Program-made: the position numbers and the translations under genes | NCBI RefSeq assembly: GCF_004054105.1 | Contig: NZ_SBLC01000001.1 | Span: 62,001-126,000 of the forward strand | Direction: 5' to 3' | Origin: Falsigemmobacter intermedius | GTDB lineage: Bacteria; Pseudomonadota; Alphaproteobacteria; Rhodobacterales; Rhodobacteraceae | DNA length: 64,000 nt | Shown: positions 18,817-29,600 of the stretch, in pieces | Layout of the letters: every line of letters starts with the position of its first letter | How positions within the stretch are numbered: position 1 is the first letter of the stretch | Notes under the pieces: model-generated | Seen by the model: the letters and a program-made list of their open reading frames with translations, nothing else | Database searches by the model: none | What the model was told of the DNA's origin: nothing

Positions 18817-20181
18817 TCAGACCCCGGTGGGCGAGGACAAAAGCCACAGGCCGAATATCGTGTAACCGACCATGAGCACGCTCAGCGGCAGATGCGCAAG
18901 ACCGCTTCGCCGCCCCGGTGTCATCTGCAGCGCTAACATGACAGCAAGGACGTGAACGCCAACAATTAAAGCGAATTGCAGGTTCCAGATTGCGGTCATA
19001 ACGGAGCGGTCCGTCAAAAATCCCATCGAGACCCAGAAAGGCTCCAGCCCCAGAAAGGCGTCGCCCTGCAGCAGCGGATCGTTCAGCGCCAGAAGCAGAT
19101 ATTGCCCCGCCGTCAGCAGCATCATCAGATAATGCGCCGCATGATACCCCGCAGCGATGGCCAGAAACGACAGCATCACCGGCCCCGCAGGCAGCGCCGC
19201 ACCCGAGAGACGGCGACCAAGGGCGATGGCGCCGTAAATCAAGGCCGCAGTCAGGGCAAAACTGCCGATCAGGCCAAGCGTGTTGATCCCCTGAACCGCA
19301 GAGCGGCCGGTAAATTCGAGAGGGTTTTCGCCGATCAGCCCCAGCCAGAAAAACGTCGCCTGCAGACCATCAAAAGAAAGGGCCGCCAGCAGCAGAAGCA
19401 CAAAGACCTGACCCGACGGCCGGAGCGACGGGGCAGTGACGATATGCGCCCCCGGCCAGCCGAGTTGTAAGGCACGCTCCCCCGCCGCCGTGCTGATCCG
19501 AAAGGGGGCGAGGCGGGCGATCATGGCGAAGGTCAGGTGCAGAAACTCCCCCTCCTTCAGCCAGTCCTCACCCTCAAGGCAGGCGGCGATGAAGATCACC
19601 AGCCAGTAAAGACCCGCCGCCTGTGCAAGGATCATCGGATCTTCCGGCGCAAGCGAGATGATCTGAAACCAGCTGAACCCCGCCAGACCCGCCACCGCAG
19701 GCCAGGCCCCGAGGCGCGTCAGACCAACGCTTCCCTGCCAGCCCGTCAGCAGACGCAGCATCCTGACCGGCCCGCGCCAGGGGTTCAGCGCCCCCCAGAG
19801 ATCCCCGGTCAGCAGCGACAGCAAAGGCAGCGCCACCCAGACCCCGGCCCAGAAGACCAGCGTCAGCAGATTGTGCATCGGATCGCGCGGCCCCACCCAG
19901 CCGGTGAACAGCAGCGCCAGAAAGATCACGAAAGAGAAATAGCTCAGCCAGTCCGCGCCGCTGCCCGCAGGCCAGCGCGCCAGCGTGACCGGAGCGGGCA
20001 GGCGCAGCCAGGCCGCGCCCCCCGCCATCAGCGCCGTCAGCGCCACCGTCACCGCGGCCCCGGCCAGATAATGGCCGATCGGCAGCGTCATCACGATCGA
20101 CGGCGGCAGCGCACAGGCCAGGGCCAGCCCCGGCAAGCCCGCCAGAACCGCTGCAAGAAGGGCATTGCCACTGCGCCGCAT
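18817..20181 (-). CDS. Polytopic membrane protein of unknown function, cotranscribed with the Liv transporter
   Basis: A 454-residue protein from the start at 20181 (MRRSGNALLAAVL), with about 10-12 membrane segments and an N-terminal signal-like helix. Motifs: TGWVGPRDPMHNLL, TGDLWGALNPWRGP, a central AHIVTAPSLRPSGQ, and HAAHYLMMLLTAGQYLLLALNDP with several membrane histidines. It resembles a membrane family that databases often label fenitrothion hydrolase, a label that I would not trust for function. The position (54 bases after the kinase stop, 30 before the binding protein) suggests a role linked to the Liv system. Confidence 0.6.
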   Translation of the reverse strand: MRRSGNALLAAVLAGLPGLALACALPPSIVMTLPIGHYLAGAAVTVALTALMAGGAAWLRLPAPVTLARWPAGSGADWLSYFSFVIFLALLFTGWVGPRDPMHNLLTLVFWAGVWVALPLLSLLTGDLWGALNPWRGPVRMLRLLTGWQGSVGLTRLGAWPAVAGLAGFSWFQIISLAPEDPMILAQAAGLYWLVIFIAACLEGEDWLKEGEFLHLTFAMIARLAPFRISTAAGERALQLGWPGAHIVTAPSLRPSGQVFVLLLLAALSFDGLQATFFWLGLIGENPLEFTGRSAVQGINTLGLIGSFALTAALIYGAIALGRRLSGAALPAGPVMLSFLAIAAGYHAAHYLMMLLTAGQYLLLALNDPLLQGDAFLGLEPFWVSMGFLTDRSVMTAIWNLQFALIVGVHVLAVMLALQMTPGRRSGLAHLPLSVLMVGYTIFGLWLLSSPTGV

Positions 20182-20235
20182 CCCGTTCCCCCACCTCTGT
20201 CCTTCGGGGGCTAAAGCCTGACATTGGCGCAAATA

Positions 20236-23200
20236 TCAAGCCTTTGCCGCAGCCTGGCGAAAATCGCAGAGCAGCCGGACCAGATCCGCGCGCCGGAAGG
20301 GCTTCCCCAGACAGCCGTCAAATCCGGCCGCGAGATAGGCCTCAATCTGATGGGTCATGACATTGGCAGTCACCGCCGCCGCAGGCGGTGTGGCCCCGCC
20401 ACCCGCAGCCGCCGCGCTGCGGATCTGCGCCAGGGCCTGGACTCCGTCGAGATCGGGCATGGAGATATCCAGAAGCAAAGCATCAAACTGCCCGCTCTGC
20501 GCAAGTGAAACGGCCTCGCGGCCATCCGTGGCAAGCGTCACCCCGACCCCCAGACGGCTTAGCATTGATTTCAAAATCAATCGGTTGGTGGCATTATCAT
20601 CGGCAAAAAGCACCTGCATCCCGCTCAGATCCGCCTGGGGCTCCGCCAGGGCGGGAAGAGCCTCCGCGGGGGCCGGGTCGGGGGGCAGGTGAACCGTCAT
20701 CTCCGTCCCCTCTCCCTGCCGGCTTTTCAGGGTAATCTCTCCCCCCATCAGGCCGATCAGACGCCGCGAGATCGCAAGCCCGAGGCCCGTGCCGCCATAG
20801 CGCCGCGTGATCGCGCCATCGGCCTGTTCAAAATCCTCAAAGGCGCGGGCCTGCTGTGCGGGGGACATGCCGATCCCGGTGTCGCGCACCGAAATCCGCA
20901 AAGCCCCGGCCGGATCGGTGAGGAAACTCACCTCTGCACCGCCCTCATGGGTGAACTTCAGGGCATTGCTGACGAGGTTATAAAGCACCTGCAGCAGACG
21001 ATGCGCATCGCCATAGCGCAGCTCCGTCGTCCCGGCATCGCGGGTGACGGTGAAGCGCAATCCGGTCTCCCGCGCCCGCAGCGCATAGACCGCTTCCAGA
21101 CGATCCGCGAGATCGGCGGGGCGAAACGGCTCCCGCGTGACGGTGAGTTTTCCGGCCTCCACTTTCGCGATGTCGAGGATGTCGTTCAGCACCGTCAATA
21201 ACCCCTCACCGCTGTCACGAATGGTGGCGATCATCGACTGCTCTTCGGGGTCGGAAAGGCGCGCGGCCAGAAGATCGGCCATGCCCAGAACCCCGTTCAA
21301 AGGCGTGCGGATCTCATGGCTCATATTGGCGAGAAACTGCGATTTCGCGCGGCTCGCCGCCTCCGCACGCTCTTTGGCGGTGTAGAGATCGGTGATGTCG
21401 GACGACACCCCGCGATAGCCCATGAAAATCCCGTCGGCGTCAAAGAAGGGCAGCCCGCTGCTGCGCACCCAGATCTCGCGCTCTCCCGGGATCCGCGCGG
21501 GATAAAACCAGACGAAGTCGCGAAAAACCTCGCCGCTGCGAATGCGCTCTTCAAAGTCAGCGGCCCCTGCAGCGGGATCGGTGGTCGGGCTCATCCGGGC
21601 GAAGCTGCGCAGATCAAGACCCATCAGCCGCGCGGCAGGACGGCCGGTCTGGGCCGTAAAGCCGTTCGAGACAAAGGTAAAACGGCAGTCACTGTCGGTC
21701 TCCCAGAACCAGTCGGGTGAGACGGCAGTGATATCGGCAAACCGCCGCTCGGCAAGGTCACGGCCCGCCAGCGCCTCGCGCAGACGCGCATTGGCGGACT
21801 GCAGATCAAGCTCGCGCGCTTTGGCGGCGGTGACATCGATATGGATGCCCGAGAGCACCTCTGCCCGTCCATCGGCCCCGCGCTGCGCCGCCTGCCCGCG
21901 CGACAGCACCCAGACCCATCGCCCCTCCCGGTGGCGCAGACGCATGGTGATCTCAAACTGCTCCTGCGCGCCGGAGCGCACGCGGTCCAGCACCGCTTCC
22001 AGCTGCACCCGGTCATCGGGATGCAAAAGCCGCCGCCAGTCGCCGAAATTCTCGACCGCCGCCTCATAGCCCAGCATCTTCCACCAAAGATCATTGGCCC
22101 GGGTTTCCCCGCTGCGCTCATCCTGCTCCCAGGTGCCGACATCTGCGCCGCGGATAATCTGCTCAATCCGGGCCGAGGCCTGCTTCAGCGGCGTGATCTC
22201 AAAATTCGCGCCCACCAGCCGGCGCGCGCTGCCATCCTGATTGCGCAACACCGCGCGCCCGCGCGACTGCACCCAGATCCAGTGGCCCTGCTGATGGCGC
22301 AGGCGGTATTCGACCGCAAAATCATCGATCTCCCCGCTGGCGAGGGCGCGAAACACCGGCCGCAGCCCGACCTTATCTTCGGGGTGGATCAGCTTTGACC
22401 AGCGGCGGCGCATTTCGGCGGTCAGGGTCGCGGAATCAAAGCCCAGCATTTCAGCCCAGCGGTCATTCACAGTCAGATCATCGGTAAGGGCGTCATATTC
22501 CCAGGTGCCCGCAGCCGAGACGGCCAGAACATCCTCAAGCTTCTGGCGGGTCATGCGGATGTCGGTGATATCGATCTGCATGCCCACCCGCTCCCCCGAA
22601 GGGGTCAGCCGGTCCCAGAAGCGAAACCAGCGCCCGTCGCCCAGGCGGACCTCCTCCATTCCGGGGCAGTGACGGGCGCGGGCAAGACGTTCGGCGATAA
22701 ACTCCTCCTCGCGCCCCAGGGCTTCGGGGTAGCGCCCATAGCGCAGACCACTGCGCAAAAGCGTTTCACGAGAGACGCCGGGCACCACCTCATCGGAGAG
22801 GGGCGCCAGAAATTCGCGGTATTTTTCATTGCATAAGACCAGCCGGTCTGAGGCATCATAGATCGAGAAGCCATCGGGCAGCACATGGATCGCCGCCTCA
22901 AGAATATCGCGCGCGCGCACCGCTTCGGCTGAGGCGGCGGCCAGGGCGGCATCCTGGGCCCGCCGCGCGGTCACATCGGCCTCAACCGCGACAAAGCCGA
23001 TCAGACCGCCCGCCTCATCGCGGATCGGCACCAGGCTGGAATCGACCCAATAGGCCTGGCCGTTGCGATCCGTATTACAGACCTCAACCCGTTCAGGGCG
23101 ACAGGCCGCGATGGCAGCATCCATCCGCAGGGCATTGCCGCAGCCGGTCCCGGCGGGACGCAGCACCTCCCGCGGGTCGCGGCCGATCAGCTCTGCAAGC

Positions 23201-24170
23201 GAATAGCCGCACCGCTCCTCAAAAGCGCGGTTCACCCAGGTCACCCGAAAACCGGCATCCATCACCAGGGCATAATTACTCATGTGTCGGGCGACGTGAC
23301 CAAGGCCGATCAGTTCCCTGCGGCGCCGCTCATCCTCGGTGACATCGCGCACCACCACGATGAAACCGCCGCCGGGCTGATGGGGGACCGGGCGGGTGCG
23401 CCCGAGAGAGGCCTCAAACCACCGTTCCTGACCGGCGATGTTTAACGCATAGCGACAGCCATCCGCCCGCCCCTCAAGGCGCGCACGCTCCATAGCGGCG
23501 CCGACGATGCCCGCCACATCCGGCGGCAGGATCTCGGTGAAGGAGCGGCCCAGCATCTGCGCGCGCGCCTGGGCCAGCAGTTCCGGCGTTGAGGTGTGAA
23601 TATCGGTGTAGATCCCGGAATCATCCACCTCCAGCACAAGATCGGGCATGGCGCGCAGGGTGGCCTGCAGCCGTTGCCGCGTCGCCTCCAGCGCCAGAGC
23701 GGCAGCCTGCCCCGCCCGCTCACTCTCCAGCCGCGCAAGCAGGCCGCCCAGACCGGCCGCCAGCAGATCAAGCGCCCTTCGCGCGGCCCCCGTCAGCACC
23801 GCCTGTGAGGGCAGCTGCAGCCGCATCAGACCGGGAAGCCCGTCCTCGCTCAGCAGCGGCAGAAAGACCGCCCCCTCGTGTTCAAGGGATCCGCCCTCAG
23901 CAAGGGTGGTCAGATGATCTGCGCTCAGAAACACCGGCGGGCCGCTGCCGCCGAAATGCACATCGGCAGAAAGGCAGGCGGATCCTGCCCCTGCAGGCGC
24001 ATCAGCGTTATCCCCGTCCCGCCGGGACAGATCTGCTCAACCCCTGCCAGAAGGGCCTTCACCGCCGCATCCGGCGCGCGCCGCAAGGCTTCGGTCAGCA
24101 GCCCCGTGACGGCCTCCACAGGCCCCCTGCGCGGCAGCCCCCCGCGCCGTTCCGGCTTCAGTTCAGCCAC
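20236..24170 (-). pseudogene. Multi-PAS hybrid sensor histidine kinase, split by a -1 frameshift near its N terminus
   Basis: The main open frame (from GTG 23961) encodes 1241 residues: a GAF-like end (1-90), six PAS domains (about 95-210, 220-335, 350-470, 475-590, 597-712, 735-858), HisKA with phospho-acceptor H882 in FLANMSHEIRTPLNG, HATPase, and a C-terminal receiver (LFADDNATNRLI, LLLDISMPDLDG). The natural N terminus lies in another frame: a GTG at 24170, after GGAGGGG, opens a GAF-like segment (ELKPERRGG ... EQICPGGTGITLMRLQGQDPPAF) that continues as SADVHFGGSGPPVF only if one base is added near 23970, at CCTTTCTG. Repaired it would be about 1311 residues. It may be a real inactivation or a homopolymer error. 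Confidence 0.7.
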
Positions 24171-24433
24171 AGGCCCCTCCGTCGTCGCGTAAACGGGCTC
24201 ACTCTGACGCAGCCCTCTTAAGGAAGGCTGAAGTGCTGAACGCAGCGCCGAACGCCGGGATGCGACCCTTGGGAAAAGCCGCCGGCTTCTGCGGCGCAAA
24301 GAACACAGATTGGCACTTATGCCGCCTCTCCGCCGGTCCGGACGCGAAAAACCGTCACGAGAATTCCCTTTTTCCTGCACAGGCTCTAAGTCTGCGGTAT
24401 TCGGGAGAGAGACGGAAAGACCTCAGGATCATC

Positions 24434-25222
24434 ATGCGCATACTCGTGACCAATGACGACGGCATCAATGCACCGGGTCTCAGAACCCTCATCGCCATCG
24501 CGCAGGAGGTGGCCGGCCCCGAGGGGGAAGTCTGGGTCGTGGCCCCCGCCTTTGAGCAGTCGGGCGTCGGGCATTGCATCAGCTATACCCATCCGATGAT
24601 GGTCTCGAAGCTGGCGGAAAAGCGCTACGCCACCGAAGGAAGCCCGGCCGATTGCGTGCTGGTCGGCATCTATGACGTGCTCGAAGGCCAGAAGCCGGAT
24701 CTGATCCTGTCGGGCGTCAACCGGGGCAATAACTCGGGTGAGAACACGCTTTATTCCGGCACGCTTGGCGCGGCGATGGAGGGTGCGCTTCAGGGCGTGA
24801 AAGCCATTGGTCTGTCGCAGTTTCTGGGGCCGGAAACCAAAGATCTTGAGGATGAATTTGAGGTGGCCCGCGATTACGGCGTTCAGGTCGTGCGCGATCT
24901 GCTGGAAAAAGGCATCTGGGAAGAGGACCGCGATTACCGGATCTTTTATTCGGTGAACTTCCCGCCGCGTGCCTCAAAGGACGTGAAGGGGGTCAAAATC
25001 GCCGCCCAGGGCTTCCGCCAGGGCACCGGCTATGGCGTTGAGCCGCATTTCTCGCCTTCGGGCCGCCGGTTCCTGTGGATCCGCTCGGCGGACCAGCGGG
25101 CCGCAACGGCAGCCGGCGCCGATGTGGCGCTGAACCTTGAGGGCTATATCTCGATCACGCCCATGCGCTGCGATCTGACCGCCCATGACCGTCTGGCAGA
25201 ACTTGAGGCGCGGTTCACATGA
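24434..25222 (+). CDS. surE: 5'/3'-nucleotidase SurE
   Basis: A 262-residue metal-dependent nucleoside monophosphatase. The start at 24434 gives [16 protein letters not shown], the standard SurE N terminus with the metal-binding NDD pair; the longer open frame is not protein-like. [38 protein letters not shown] and SVNFPP are family motifs. SurE removes phosphate from nucleotides and is linked with stationary-phase survival. It overlaps pcm by 4 bases, the usual surE-pcm pairing. Confidence 0.95.
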   Translation: MRILVTNDDGINAPGLRTLIAIAQEVAGPEGEVWVVAPAFEQSGVGHCISYTHPMMVSKLAEKRYATEGSPADCVLVGIYDVLEGQKPDLILSGVNRGNNSGENTLYSGTLGAAMEGALQGVKAIGLSQFLGPETKDLEDEFEVARDYGVQVVRDLLEKGIWEEDRDYRIFYSVNFPPRASKDVKGVKIAAQGFRQGTGYGVEPHFSPSGRRFLWIRSADQRAATAAGADVALNLEGYISITPMRCDLTAHDRLAELEARFT

Positions 25223-25950
25223 GCGAAGCCGAGGGTTCTGAGCCGGAAGAAACCCTCGCGGAGCGCAAGATGCGCTTCCTTTTCGCCCTGCGCTCGCGTG
25301 GGGTGACGGACAAGGCTGTGCTCTCAGCCATGGAAAAGATCGACCGCGGTGCCTTTGTGCGCGGTCACTTTGCCGAGCGGGCCTATGAAGATATGCCGCT
25401 GCCGATCGCCTGCGGTCAGACCATCTCGCAGCCCTCGGTCGTGGGGTTGATGACCCAGGCGCTGGAGATCGGGCCGCGCGACATCGTGCTCGAGATCGGC
25501 ACCGGTTCGGGCTATCAGGCGGCCGTGCTGAGCCAGCTGGCCCGCCGGGTCTATACCGTGGACCGCCACCGCCGCCTTGTGCGCGAGGCCGAAGAGGTTT
25601 TCGCGAAACTGGGGCTGCATAACATCACCGCCCGGACCGGCGACGGCAGTCTGGGGCCGCTGCCCCCCGCGCGCCCCGATCTGCCGGTGGTGCCGCCGCG
25701 CCGTGAGGCGGTGGCCCCTTTTGCCGATCAGGCCCCCTTTGATCGCATCATCGTCACCGCCGCCGCTGAGGATCCGCCCCCCACCCTCTTGGAGCAGTTG
25801 CGGATCGGCGGTATAATGGTCCTCCCCGTCGGGCAGTCAGACGCCGTGCAGCAGCTGGTGCGCGTGCGCCGCCTTGATGAGGGCTTCGCCTATGAGGAAC
25901 TGAGGCCCGTGCGCTTCGTTCCCCTGACAGAAGGTATCGCGCCGGAGTAA
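25219..25950 (+). CDS. pcm: Protein-L-isoaspartate O-methyltransferase
   Basis: A 243-residue SAM-dependent methyltransferase that repairs isoaspartyl residues in aged proteins. [25 protein letters not shown] and [19 protein letters not shown] (SAM motif I) are standard, as is [13 protein letters not shown]. Between RTGDGSLG and [10 protein letters not shown] there is an extra Pro-rich stretch of about 24 residues ([19 protein letters not shown]...) where I expect only a short loop, which makes the protein longer than the usual 210-220 residues. Overlaps surE by 4 bases. Confidence 0.93.
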   Translation: MSEAEGSEPEETLAERKMRFLFALRSRGVTDKAVLSAMEKIDRGAFVRGHFAERAYEDMPLPIACGQTISQPSVVGLMTQALEIGPRDIVLEIGTGSGYQAAVLSQLARRVYTVDRHRRLVREAEEVFAKLGLHNITARTGDGSLGPLPPARPDLPVVPPRREAVAPFADQAPFDRIIVTAAAEDPPPTLLEQLRIGGIMVLPVGQSDAVQQLVRVRRLDEGFAYEELRPVRFVPLTEGIAPE

Positions 25951-26033
25951 GCCGCCCCTTCGGGCGCGCCGAGAACCGGAGCAGGAGAAACAGTGCCGGG
26001 GTCAATCCGGCCAGGTGACGAGGCAGAGCAGAT

Positions 26034-27302
26034 ATGTCCATTTCCAAGACCATCGGTTCCTCCCGGCAGACTTCTGTTCTGCGTGGCGCGGCTGCCCTCA
26101 GTGCGGTGGCGCTGATCCTGTCGGGCTGTATGCCGCAGAACGGCCAGCCCCTCGACTGGGACCTGCGCCCGGCGCAGATCGGCTCAACGGCGGATGCGGC
26201 ACGCTCTGCTTCGATGAACCGACCCCAGGTCGACAGCCGCGGGATCATTTCCTACCCCGGCTATCAGGTCGTGGTGGCCCGTCGCGGCGAAACCGTGGGC
26301 ACCATCGCCTCGCGCCTGGGCGTCAGCGCCGATCAGATGGCGCGCACCAATGCCATTCAGCCCGACATCATGCTGCAGGGTGGTGAACTCCTGGTTCTGC
26401 CGGGCCGCGTGGCCGAAAGCCCCGCCCAGGGCGGCTGGGGCCAGCCCATGGCGCCGGCGCAATCGGGCGGTGCCACCAATATCGGCGCCATCGCCACCAC
26501 CGCGCTGGACCGCGTGCCCTCGGGCGGCAGCAGCTCTGCACAGAGCAGCGCCCCCGCACAGACCCAGGTGCCGTTCAGCACCTCCGGCAGCACCGCAGGC
26601 GGGGTTGAGCCCGCACGCCACCGCGTGGCCCGTGGCGAGACGGCGCAAAGCATCGCACAGCGCTACGGCGTGACGACTTCGGCGCTGGCAGACTGGAACG
26701 GCCTCAACAGCAGCCTCACTCTGCGTGAGGGCCAGTATCTGCTGATCCCGCCGACCGCGACCCGCAGCGCCGCTGCCGCTCCGGCCCCCGCGCCCGCTCC
26801 GGCCGTGATCAATCCGCCGGGCCAGAGCTCGCCCACGCCGCAGCCGCCCTCGGCCTCCAAACCCCTGCCGAAAGAGACCCCGACCCGCGCGGGTGGCGGC
26901 AATACCGGGGCGGCCCCCGCCTCGCCGTCGCTTCCGACAACGACCAGCACCGCCTCGCGTCTGGCGATGCCCGCAGACGGAAAGGTGATCCGCGCCTATC
27001 AGAAGGGCAAATACGACGGCATCGGCATTGGCGCTGCCGCCGGAAGCCCGGTGCGGGCCGCCGCTGACGGCACGGTTGCCGCCATTACCCGTGACACCGG
27101 GCAGGTGCCGATTGTGGTGATCCGTCACGCCAATAACCTGCTGACGGTCTATGCCAATGTCGACGATCTCTCCGTGGCAAAGGATGCCACCGTCCGCCGC
27201 GGCCAGACCATCGGGCGGGTGCGCGCCGGAAACCCGGCCTTCCTGCACTTTGAGGTGCGCCGCGGGGCCGACAGCGTCGATCCGATGAGCATGCTGCCCT
27301 GA
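26034..27302 (+). CDS. nlpD: NlpD-like lipoprotein with LysM and degenerate M23 (LytM) domain
   Basis: A 422-residue outer-membrane-type lipoprotein. The signal peptide ends in a lipobox (LILSGC, Cys at about residue 32). Two LysM motifs follow: [21 protein letters not shown] and [19 protein letters not shown] Pro/Ala-rich linker leads to a C-terminal LytM domain in which metal-ligand positions are lost: YANVDDL where catalytic M23 proteins have Y-x-H-L, and FLHFEVR in place of HLHFE. It therefore resembles NlpD/EnvC amidase activators that switch on AmiC-type amidases at the septum rather than cutting peptidoglycan. The surE-pcm-nlpD order supports this. Confidence 0.88.
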   Translation: MSISKTIGSSRQTSVLRGAAALSAVALILSGCMPQNGQPLDWDLRPAQIGSTADAARSASMNRPQVDSRGIISYPGYQVVVARRGETVGTIASRLGVSADQMARTNAIQPDIMLQGGELLVLPGRVAESPAQGGWGQPMAPAQSGGATNIGAIATTALDRVPSGGSSSAQSSAPAQTQVPFSTSGSTAGGVEPARHRVARGETAQSIAQRYGVTTSALADWNGLNSSLTLREGQYLLIPPTATRSAAAAPAPAPAPAVINPPGQSSPTPQPPSASKPLPKETPTRAGGGNTGAAPASPSLPTTTSTASRLAMPADGKVIRAYQKGKYDGIGIGAAAGSPVRAAADGTVAAITRDTGQVPIVVIRHANNLLTVYANVDDLSVAKDATVRRGQTIGRVRAGNPAFLHFEVRRGADSVDPMSMLP

Positions 27303-27637
27303 TGGGCAGCGCCGTTCCGACGCTGGCGCTTTTTGCGCTGGCGGCGCTGGCGGAAATCGCGGGCTGCTTTGCCTTCTGGGCCTGGGCGCGGATGGAAAAA
27401 TCCGCGCTCTGGCTTTTGCCGGGTCTGGGCTGCCTTGTGCTTTTTGCCTGGGTGCTGACCCGGGCAGAGAGCGATTTCGCGGGCCGCGCCTATGCGGCCT
27501 ATGGCGGGATCTATATCCTATGTTCGCTTGTCTGGCTTTGGGCGGTTGAGGGCCAGGTCCCCGGCCTGCGCGATCTGGCGGGCACAGCCCTTTGCCTGTG
27601 CGGCGCGGCGCTGATCCTTTCGGGCGCGCGCGGCTGA
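27302..27637 (+). CDS. YnfA family (UPF0060) small membrane protein
   Basis: A 111-residue protein with four hydrophobic helices. [50 protein letters not shown] and a final helix match UPF0060/YnfA, a group structurally related to small multidrug resistance transporters. Its ATG overlaps the nlpD stop by one base, so it is cotranscribed, though no functional link is evident. Confidence 0.88.
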   Translation: MGSAVPTLALFALAALAEIAGCFAFWAWARMEKSALWLLPGLGCLVLFAWVLTRAESDFAGRAYAAYGGIYILCSLVWLWAVEGQVPGLRDLAGTALCLCGAALILSGARG

Positions 27638-27716
27638 GCCAGGGCAGGCCGGAAATATCTCCGCCGCCGCCTGGCCCCCTCTGGCAACTCCGCAACCGCG
27701 GGGGCATGGTGTCGGC

Positions 27717-28313
27717 ATGGATCTGCACATGCTCTCTGCCCTCACGCTTTATGCGCTCGTCTCCTCGATCACGCCGGGGCCGAATAACCTGATGCTTATG
27801 GCCTCAGGCGTGAACTTCGGCTTTCGCCGCACGCTGCCGCATATGCTGGGCATCGGGATCGGCTTTACCGTCATGCTGGCGCTGGTCGGCTTTGGCCTGG
27901 GCGGGATCTTTGCACAGTTCCCGCAGCTGGAGACCGCGCTGAAGGTCGTGGCAGTCTCCTATATGCTGTGGCTGGCGTGGAAGATCACACAATCCTCTGC
28001 GCCCGAAGACGGGGCCCGGGCCGGTGGCAAGCCCATGACCTTTCCGCAGGCGGCCGCCTTTCAATGGGTCAATCCCAAGGCCTGGATCATGGCGTTAAGT
28101 GCGATCCCGATCTATGCGCCAAGCCAGTCTGCCGCTCAGGTGCTGCTGGTCGCAGCAATTTTTGGTGCGGTGAACCTGCCCTCGGTCTCTACGTGGGCGC
28201 TGGCGGGCACGCTGATGCGGCGCTGGCTGCAGGACCCGCTGCGGCTGAAGGTCTTTAACTGGCTGATGGCGGGGCTTCTGGTGCTTTCGCTCGCACCCGC
28301 GCTGTTGGGCTGA
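27717..28313 (+). CDS. LysE family translocator
   Basis: A 198-residue inner-membrane exporter with about six membrane segments. TPGPNNLMLMASGVNFGFRRTLPHMLGI near residue 20 is the LysE/RhtB signature, and FQWVNPKAWIMAL is the conserved mid-protein motif. Family members export amino acids such as lysine, homoserine or threonine; the substrate is unknown here. It follows ynfA by 79 bases without overlap. Confidence 0.88.
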   Translation: MDLHMLSALTLYALVSSITPGPNNLMLMASGVNFGFRRTLPHMLGIGIGFTVMLALVGFGLGGIFAQFPQLETALKVVAVSYMLWLAWKITQSSAPEDGARAGGKPMTFPQAAAFQWVNPKAWIMALSAIPIYAPSQSAAQVLLVAAIFGAVNLPSVSTWALAGTLMRRWLQDPLRLKVFNWLMAGLLVLSLAPALLG

Positions 28314-28384
28314 GAAATTTCCCTGGGGGAATTGCCGGGCGCGGGGCTATGATGCGTAAAGATGCATCCACAGCCGGGGCCGGA

Positions 28385-29590
28385 ATGAAGATCGCTTATA
28401 TTCTCAACACCTACCCCAGCCCCTCGCACAGCTTCATCAGACGTGAAATCAACGCACTTGAGGCCCAGGGCCATGAGGTGTTGCGCCTCGCCATGCGCGG
28501 CGACAGCGCGGTTCTGAAAGATGAGGGTGACCGCGCAGAGGCCACGAAAACCCGTCATATCCTGCGTGAAGGCCCGGGGCCGCTGGCGCGGGCCATGCTG
28601 GCTCAGGCCGGGCGCGTTGCGGCAGCCCTTCCGGCGGCGCTTCGGGCGGGCCGGGCGGGCGCGGGAGCGGGGGTGCCAGGCACCGGCGGGCCTCTGCGCC
28701 ATCTGATCTATCTTGCTGAGGCTGCACGGGTGGCGCAGATTGCCAGGGCCGAAGGGGCCGGCCATCTCCATGCGCATTTCGGCACCAATGCGGCCATGGT
28801 GGCGCATCTGGCCCATCTGATCTCGGGTCTGCCCTACAGTTTCACCCTGCATGGTCCGGAGGAGTTTGACGCGCCGCTGCCCCTGTCGCTGCCAGCAAAG
28901 ATCGCTTCGGCGAAATTCGTGGCCGCGATTTCAAATTTTGGCCGCTCGCAGTTGATGCGCTGGTGTGAAGCCTCGCACTGGCACCGCCTGGAGGTGGTGC
29001 ACTGCGGGATTGAGCCCGCGAAATTCGCCGCTCCCCTGCCGCTGCCGGAGGGTCAGGGGCGCATGGTGGCGATCGGGCGGCTGTCAGAGCAGAAGGGCCA
29101 GCTTTTGCTGATTGAAGCCCTGGCGAAAGCCTGCCCTCAGGCGCCGGAGCTACATCTGACGCTGGTGGGGGATGGCGGGCTGCGCGCCCCGATTGAGGCC
29201 GCGATTGCGCGGCTGGGGCTGACAGATCGGGTCACCCTGACCGGATGGCTCGATGAGGCCGGTGTGCGGCAGGAACTGGCGCGGGCGCATGCTCTGGTGC
29301 TGCCCTCTTTTGCCGAGGGCCTGCCCATGGTGGTCATGGAGGCCATGGCCGCCGCCCGCCCGGTGCTGGCCACCTATGTCGCCGGGATCCCGGAACTTGT
29401 TGTCCCCGGAGAGACCGGCTGGCTGATCCCGGCAGGGGATGTTGACGGGCTGGCGACTGCAATGTGTGAGCTGGCCCGCACCCCGGCTGAGCATCTGACC
29501 GAGATGGGACTTCGCGGCCGCGAAAGGGTGCTCCTGCGCCATGACGTCTCTCTGGAGGCAGCAAAGCTCGCCCGCGCCTTTGCACGCTGA
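28385..29590 (+). CDS. Glycosyltransferase family 4
   Basis: A 401-residue GT-B enzyme. I start at 28385 (MKIAYILNTYPSPSHSFIRREINALEAQGHEV), the usual N terminus for this group; codons upstream look non-coding. GHLHAHFGTNAAMVAHLAHLISGLPYSFTLHGPEEF is the acceptor-side domain, and the donor side has RMVAIGRLSEQKGQ and VLPSFAEGLPMVVMEAMAAARPV with the E-x7-E motif. It resembles the WcaL/colanic-acid-type transferases and probably adds a sugar to the lipid-linked repeat unit of the local exopolysaccharide. It converges on the GT2 at 29601. Confidence 0.85.
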   Translation: MKIAYILNTYPSPSHSFIRREINALEAQGHEVLRLAMRGDSAVLKDEGDRAEATKTRHILREGPGPLARAMLAQAGRVAAALPAALRAGRAGAGAGVPGTGGPLRHLIYLAEAARVAQIARAEGAGHLHAHFGTNAAMVAHLAHLISGLPYSFTLHGPEEFDAPLPLSLPAKIASAKFVAAISNFGRSQLMRWCEASHWHRLEVVHCGIEPAKFAAPLPLPEGQGRMVAIGRLSEQKGQLLLIEALAKACPQAPELHLTLVGDGGLRAPIEAAIARLGLTDRVTLTGWLDEAGVRQELARAHALVLPSFAEGLPMVVMEAMAAARPVLATYVAGIPELVVPGETGWLIPAGDVDGLATAMCELARTPAEHLTEMGLRGRERVLLRHDVSLEAAKLARAFAR

Positions 29591-29600
29591 GCCAGTGGGC

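Noticed and set aside
26184-27728. 514-codon minus-strand open frame antisense to nlpD and ynfA
   Set aside because: Composition is Arg/Gly/His-rich and shows no family motifs; the plus-strand genes have signal peptide, LysM and LytM motifs.
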